A stretch of 25,606 bases of DNA from NCBI GenBank assembly GCA_964200185.2, contig CAXNAD020000182.1:1-25606 (forward strand), read 5' to 3'. A model generated the notes under the pieces. The model was not told where the DNA came from, searched no databases, and was given only the letters and a program-made list of their open reading frames with translations. This document shows positions 21,483-25,606 of this stretch, in pieces. Within the stretch, counting starts at the first letter, position 1, and each line of letters begins with the position of its first letter. This stretch comes from Choristocarpus tenellus KU-1152 (Eukaryota; Phaeophyceae). The position numbers were made by a program, and so were the translations under genes.

Positions 21483-22518
21483 CTTTGATCACGACGAACT
21501 CTGTTATAGTGCTGAGCCAACTTACCTAGTTCGGATAATATGGCCTCGATGCCTCTAATGATACAGGAGGTAGATGACACCTTGATGATCAGTCGGCTAG
21601 AAAATTTTGGGAAAGTGTCATTATCTGTCAGATCATCTTGGTCAAAAGGAACATCTTCAACTACCATATGATTGGAACATACTTAACAGGGTTACTTACG
21701 TACGGGAAAACAATGTCAAGTAAGATAAAATCTAATCTGAAGTATACATTTGAAGATATCAAGAAGGTATGTCTAAGAGATAGTAAGAGATTGATAAGAA
21801 AAAGAACGAATGATTCTGATAAATAATTCTGATCATTTTTGATTAATCGCCTTGGTTACATGGCATTTAGTAAGAAGCAATCTGTTGTTACTTCGAAGTG
21901 GTTGGTAATAAAACGTACCTTTTGCTGAAGTAAATATGGTTCAACATCTGAAAAATATCAGTATCCATAACTAAGATGAAAAATCCCAACACTCCATAGG
22001 ATACGATAGTGAACTTACCCAAAACAGGAGAAACAATTACATGCGAAAAGCAGTGTTATTTCCAGCCTTGCACTTACCCGCATTCCAACATGGAACTGGC
22101 GGATGACTCATACCATCTTCTCTAGTGCACTCAATATCTCAATCAAGCACATCCCACAAGGAGATCTTGATCAACAGAGTCATACATATGCCTTCTAAGG
22201 ATCATCATACAAAACACACGATGAAAGAAGTGCCTGCTTCTCGTGTCCAAGCTCTTGGAGTGGTAGGCAGGGTTGTACGTCATCATGTTTACTTAGAGGG
22301 TCGAGGTCAGACAAAGGCCTTTGCCAAATGTGTGTTCTTTGACCCAACATCTTCACTGCATGCAGTGTTGTAGAACATATTGGCTAGGGGTTCATAACTA
22401 ACCAGCTTAACTTCAAGTACCTTCTCATCATCAAAGAAGCTAAGCAAAACAGACATGTCAGAGGAAGGAGAAACAGAGAGTGCAGCAAAACCTCGACGGC
22501 GCCCTTGACAGCATTTTT
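21483..22518. other. Intergenic DNA with an unrecognised ORF
   Basis: A plus frame at 22125-22373 (82 codons, including VQALGVVGRVVRHHVYLEGR) looks protein-like. I cannot assign a family, and it could be a transposon fragment. The rest is AT-rich without features. Confidence 0.3.
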
Positions 22519-22521
22519 TTA

Positions 22522-22595
22522 GTATTATGCCCTCTGACATTTTGTAGATGTATCAGGGTGAAAACCAAAGAAAACCATTCAAATGTCAGAATAAC
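22522..22595 (+). mobile_element. Fold-back family B, half copy
   Basis: It begins TATTATGCCCTCTGACATTT and aligns for about 70 bp to the left arm and loop of the copy at 22972-23089. The right arm is missing. Confidence 0.65.
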
Positions 22596-22645
22596 CCCTA
22601 AACAAGTAGCAGTTATCGTAAATGTGGAAGACATCCATCTATTTT

Positions 22646-22964
22646 CTATTTTACTACCAGGTATGTGACACCACTGCGCTCCTGTGCCTCCGGCCTAGCT
22701 TAGTCCTGCACCCCAGGATGAGGAGTTAGGAAAGCATCCCAAGAATCTAAAAAGGCCCTACTTGCCCATCTCCCTGATATCTCCAGCCTTGAACGCATGA
22801 CACGTCTAGATAGGGCTACTTGTGTCGTGACAGAGACTATCTGTTGTGGACGGGATTTGACAATTCCTTTCCTTCTGTAGCCTTCAGTTCCTTTCCCACC
22901 TACCGCATGCATAGCTAGCTGATCTAGAAAACTTTCCGCTTGCTCACCGAGGTGCCCAAAACTT
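22646..22964 (-). pseudogene. Retroelement C-terminal tail, left copy
   Basis: A 319-bp block whose minus strand is homologous to the plus strand of 23600-23918. The minus frame stays open to a TAA at 22702-22700 and includes GHLGEQAESFLDQLAMHAVG and, later, TTQVALSRRVMRSRLE. This resembles the region after the catalytic domains in some non-LTR retroelement reverse transcriptases (an E-x-G block, then a helical stretch, then a basic SxxLQR-like segment). The match is from pattern memory, so the family is tentative. It is cut off at its 5' side, right where the fold-back element begins. Confidence 0.5.
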
Positions 22965-22971
22965 ATTATTA

Positions 22972-23089
22972 TTATTATGCCCTCTGACATTTTGCAGATG
23001 TGTCAGGGGGGAAACCAATGAAAACTATACATATGTCGTTATTGTTTATTCCCCTGATATATCTGCAAAATGTCAGAGGGCATAATAAT
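22972..23089. mobile_element. Fold-back family B, complete copy
   Basis: Two ~39-bp arms (22972-23010 and 23051-23089) are near-perfect inverted repeats starting TTATTATGCCCTCTGACATT, with a 40-nt loop. It has no ORF of its own. It lies at the inner edge of the left retroelement tail, followed by an AT-rich stretch. Confidence 0.85.
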
Positions 23090-23276
23090 ATATGTAAGGA
23101 AGAATATTATATATATATATGTATTCTTTTCATCCCATCTGTATAACTCTGTGCTGTGTGGCAAGCAGCTTTGTCTGTTGTTACACCATTATTGACATAT
23201 ACCATATACCATTATACCAGTTGGTGTTTCGTTGTTGGGAATCCCCGCTTCCAGTGGAGGGTCCTACGAATAATTG

Positions 23277-23864
23277 ATGGCGAAGCGTCTGGGACAACTT
23301 TGTAAAGGAATGGGCATCCCTTGCACTATGGAGGACGGCAGCCCATTGACTGTAGATAGGAACTTCCGCGTGGATCTGATCTTCCATGCTGGTGCACTCA
23401 CGGACGTCAGATCAGCTCCCTGCAGAGACAAGGACCTCCTCCTGGACGTTACGTGTGTGAGAAGTGCAGGCAGCATATCACCTGCCCCACTCATCCACCA
23501 GCAATGGCGTAGCTGCTGCTGCAGCTAAGGCGCGAAAACGCACCCACTATGAGGGCTCTTTTGATCCTCGTAGTTGCAACCTCAACACCTTTGCGGTGGA
23601 AAGTTTGGGGCACGTCAGTAAGTAAGCGGAACGTTTTCTGGATGATCTAGCTACGAACGCTGTAGGGGGGAGGGGCGGGAGGCTACAGCAGGAAAGAAGG
23701 GGCGATCAAATCTCATTACAACAATAAGTCTCTGTTGCAACACAGGTGACCCCGGCTACACGTGTGATGTGTTTTCAGCTGGAGACACCAGGGAGATGGG
23801 CAAGGAGGGGCTTGTTAGTTCTTGGGATGCTTCCCTAGCTCCTCAGCCTGGGGTGCAGGACTAA
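23277..23864 (+). pseudogene. Retroelement C-terminal region, right copy, frameshifted
   Basis: The first segment reads MAKRLGQLCKGMGIPCTMED and then RVDLIFHAG...DKDLLLDVTCV. It resembles the region of some reverse transcriptase proteins with an R-x-D ... L-D-V-T pair, reminiscent of a PD-(D/E)xK nuclease fold. Near 23500 the frame shifts, and the next frame continues VAAAAAKARKRTHYEGSFDP, then FAVESLGHVSK and a stop. Further frames match the left copy to a TAA at 23862-23864. Several disruptions make it a pseudogene. There is no upstream catalytic polymerase domain, so it is 5'-truncated. The family is inferred. Confidence 0.5.
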
Positions 23865-23918
23865 GCTAGGTTGGAGGCACAGGAAGACAGTGGTACAGCA
23901 TAAATGGTAGTAAAATAG
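23600..23918 (+). repeat. Right arm of a 319-bp inverted repeat
   Basis: It is the reverse complement of 22646-22964 at roughly 75-80% identity as judged by eye. Matched landmarks are CTAAGCTAGG/CCTAGCTTAG, GGGAGATGGGCAAG and GGTAGTAAAATAG at the outer ends. The arms face outward, about 635 bp apart. The outer end meets the mariner terminal repeat exactly. Confidence 0.85.
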
Positions 23919-23920
23919 TA

Positions 23921-23945
23921 CTACCTCCGTGCCATAAGTCTGTGC
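23921..23945 (+). repeat. Mariner terminal inverted repeat (3' end)
   Basis: CTACCTCCGTGCCATAAGT follows a TA at 23919-23920. It closely resembles the CTCCCTCCGT-type ends of plant and stramenopile mariner and Stowaway elements, which duplicate TA on insertion. It marks the left end of the element whose transposase relic follows on the minus strand. Confidence 0.7.
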
Positions 23946-24048
23946 CGCGATGTCCTTAATTTTTGAAGATGTTGATGAAATTAATTCCAGAAAGAAGATT
24001 TGGAATCCTTGACGCATTTCAGGTTAGGTTCAGCTCTTTTTATGATTG

Positions 24049-25585
24049 TCACTCCCCATCCATCACAGTTTTATCAGCCACAGAAAAAGTACCCATGTCT
24101 ACCTTCATCGTGTTTTCAAGCTCACCAGACAATTGCCTCGTCCTTACCCCTGTGTACTCCACACTGAAGTCATTCCCCCCTTTGTATCTAAGTACTTGAT
24201 TGTACACCCCAAAAAGGAGCTTCCAAGCCCTATCAAGTGCGGCTTCATCATACTCCTCATACTGTTTCTAAATGACCATCTCCTCGACGACCCCAAACCG
24301 CCCCCTCATCACCCGGCATTTCAAAGACCTGAAGAAGCGCAGGTCCATGATATTGAGGTCAGGGGAGTTAGATGGCTGCGCCCCAAGCATAATTGACCAC
24401 CCCTCACTCTTCCCTGCCCCTGACAAGATTTCTTAGTTGCCCTTGTCCGTGTGGGGGGTGGCACCCCGTCTTACTGAACAACAACATGCTTCCCCTGCAA
24501 CGAAGGCATCTTGGTCTTGATTGCAGGCAATAACTCCTCCATGTACCGCTTCCTGTACTACAAATGATCTAAAGTACAGTTCTGCTCATACACATCCCCC
24601 TTTTTATGGTTCTTGCTTGTCCTGCTTGCTGTTTTTGGCGCACTCACACGCCAAACACCAAGCTTTCCATCAAAACTGTGAGTCGAATCTGGGCGGGTGT
24701 TGGCTGCAATGACCCAAAGTATTTTTGAGGGTAGAGCCGTGTCAATCTGGGGTCCAAAATCCAATGTTGCGATTTTGATATAATTTTGGGTATCATGTTT
24801 GTTAGGAAGTGTCAATATTCTTGTTCCGGGCATATATTTTCATAACGAATACATTTTACCTACTCTGAAACATTTTGGAGGAGGAAAATGTCATAAAAAG
24901 AGACCATGGGAAGCCAAGCCCCAAATTGACAAACAGGGGAAAACTCGTACCCTCTAAGATACTTTCACTCAATGATCATGGTTTTGGGTATATGACTCTT
25001 GTGCTGCACAGTAGGGAACCCTGGAAGGTCGCTATCATCCTCATGTGGAAATACCCTAACCCTTTCCCCACCAGCCATCACTTAAAACCAGGTTTCAGCC
25101 ACATGGATTGTGTTCGCCATGGAGGCGTACACACCACATTTCCGGTTCACTTGATCGCAAACAAAGTCCATTCTCCATACCTTTTGCCACGATTTAAGCT
25201 TGGGTTTGATCCAGCGGCGATTCGGTATGACCCCCATGTCATCCAACCACGTATTTGTGGTGCTTGTGCTATAATTCAGCCCTTGGCGACCATCTTCATT
25301 GTCACCTGATGCAATGTGGATGACCGATTATCGGAGTTGATACTATATACTGCGAACACCTTGGTCGGTGTGAGCTCCACTGGCCGCCCAGTTCGTGCCA
25401 CTACTCCTAGGTCTCAAGCGTGTGGCCATGGGCGAGCTGATCGGCGACGTCCTCCCGGAGTCCTCACATGTAACGCTCAGACACTCCAAACTCCGCTGCG
25501 AGGGCCAGCCCAACGTGTCGCGGCAGTTTATGCTCACCAGGGACCATCGGGAGGGCATGCTTCACTGCAAGCGCAACCCTGGTAT
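24049..25585 (-). pseudogene. Mariner-like (DD39D-type) transposase relic
   Basis: Read on the minus strand from right to left, fragments in shifting frames match mariner transposase order. They are an N-terminal helix-turn-helix piece (LALAAEFGVSERYM), the first catalytic region, HKSHIPKTMII, then FDGKLGVWRV, SRTSKNHKKGDVYEQ, a second catalytic region (VVVQ-stop-DG, then ATPHTDKGN after a frameshift), the third (AQPSNSPDLNIMDLRFF) and the C-terminus to a stop at 24051-24049. The second and third acidic residues are about 39-41 apart, as in the plant-type DD39D group. The first catalytic Asp is Ala (HVAETWF followed by a stop). Stops, frameshifts and the family A copy at 24711-24970 leave it inactive. 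The 5' end is hidden by another family A copy and the window edge. Confidence 0.85.
24711..24970. mobile_element. MITE family A, copy 3, inside the mariner relic
   Basis: 260 bp, from GACCCAAAGTAT to GATACTTTCACTC. AAT flanks both sides (24708-24710 and 24971-24973), and the match extends to AATGA if the left GA is counted. Removing the element and one duplicate restores an unbroken reading of the transposase across KTMI and AANTRP, so insertion occurred in an intact site. Confidence 0.9.
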
Positions 25586-25606
25586 GACCCAAAGTATCTG
25601 GGAGAG
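25586..25606. mobile_element. MITE family A, copy 4, cut by the window end
   Basis: GACCCAAAGTATC repeats the left terminus of copy 3, and the window ends 21 bp in. It sits at the 5' end of the mariner relic. Confidence 0.6.

Noticed and set aside
1-25606. CRISPR arrays, rRNA, functional tRNA or bacterial operons
   Set aside because: None was seen. The tandem repeats lack spacers, and the introns and repeats are eukaryotic.

Overview
The window looks like nuclear DNA from a photosynthetic or related stramenopile, possibly a brown alga or close relative. The evidence is a predicted protein with two tandem EsV-1-7 cysteine motifs, a family first seen in the Ectocarpus virus EsV-1 and expanded in brown algae. 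Supporting signs are GT-AG introns, some of them kilobases long, many microsatellites, scattered TTAGGG-type motifs, a plant/stramenopile-type mariner relic and other eukaryotic repeats. There is no bacterial operon layout, no rRNA and no convincing functional tRNA. I cannot name the species.

Layout. (1) From about 10.63 kb leftward past position 1 there is a large gene on the minus strand, in small exons separated by introns of about 0.1 to 3 kb. I found it by matching splice sites and reading phase by eye. Seven exons at 10631-6701 are well supported, apart from one unresolved link (9764-8932). Five further exons at 5517-230 are weaker and may belong to the same gene. It encodes an unrecognised protein with at least one clear membrane segment. 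(2) From 10.63 to 12.28 kb lies a head-to-head interval of higher GC without a convincing exon, presumably the shared promoter and 5' UTR region. (3) From 12.28 kb rightward on the plus strand is the EsV-1-7 domain gene, with at least four exons, probably five. It predicts a nuclear-looking protein of about 944 residues: basic N-terminus, two CCCH-type motifs, a long acidic disordered body, a C-terminal nuclear localisation signal and a short helical tail. A T/G-rich tract continues to about 18.1 kb. (4) From 18.1 kb to the end no host gene was recognised. This is a transposon graveyard: four copies of a ~257-260 bp inverted-repeat element (MITE family A), a fold-back element (family B), two 319-bp retroelement 3' tails arranged as a large inverted repeat, and a dead mariner transposase that was itself hit by two family A copies.

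The two host genes are divergently transcribed and may share regulatory DNA, but nothing in the sequence shows a functional link. The right third preserves a readable insertion order: retroelement tails first, then mariner at the end of one tail, then family A inside the mariner coding region. Family B also went into or beside a tail.

All exon calls are manual and rest on open frames, canonical splice sites and phase agreement. No database search or RNA evidence was available.
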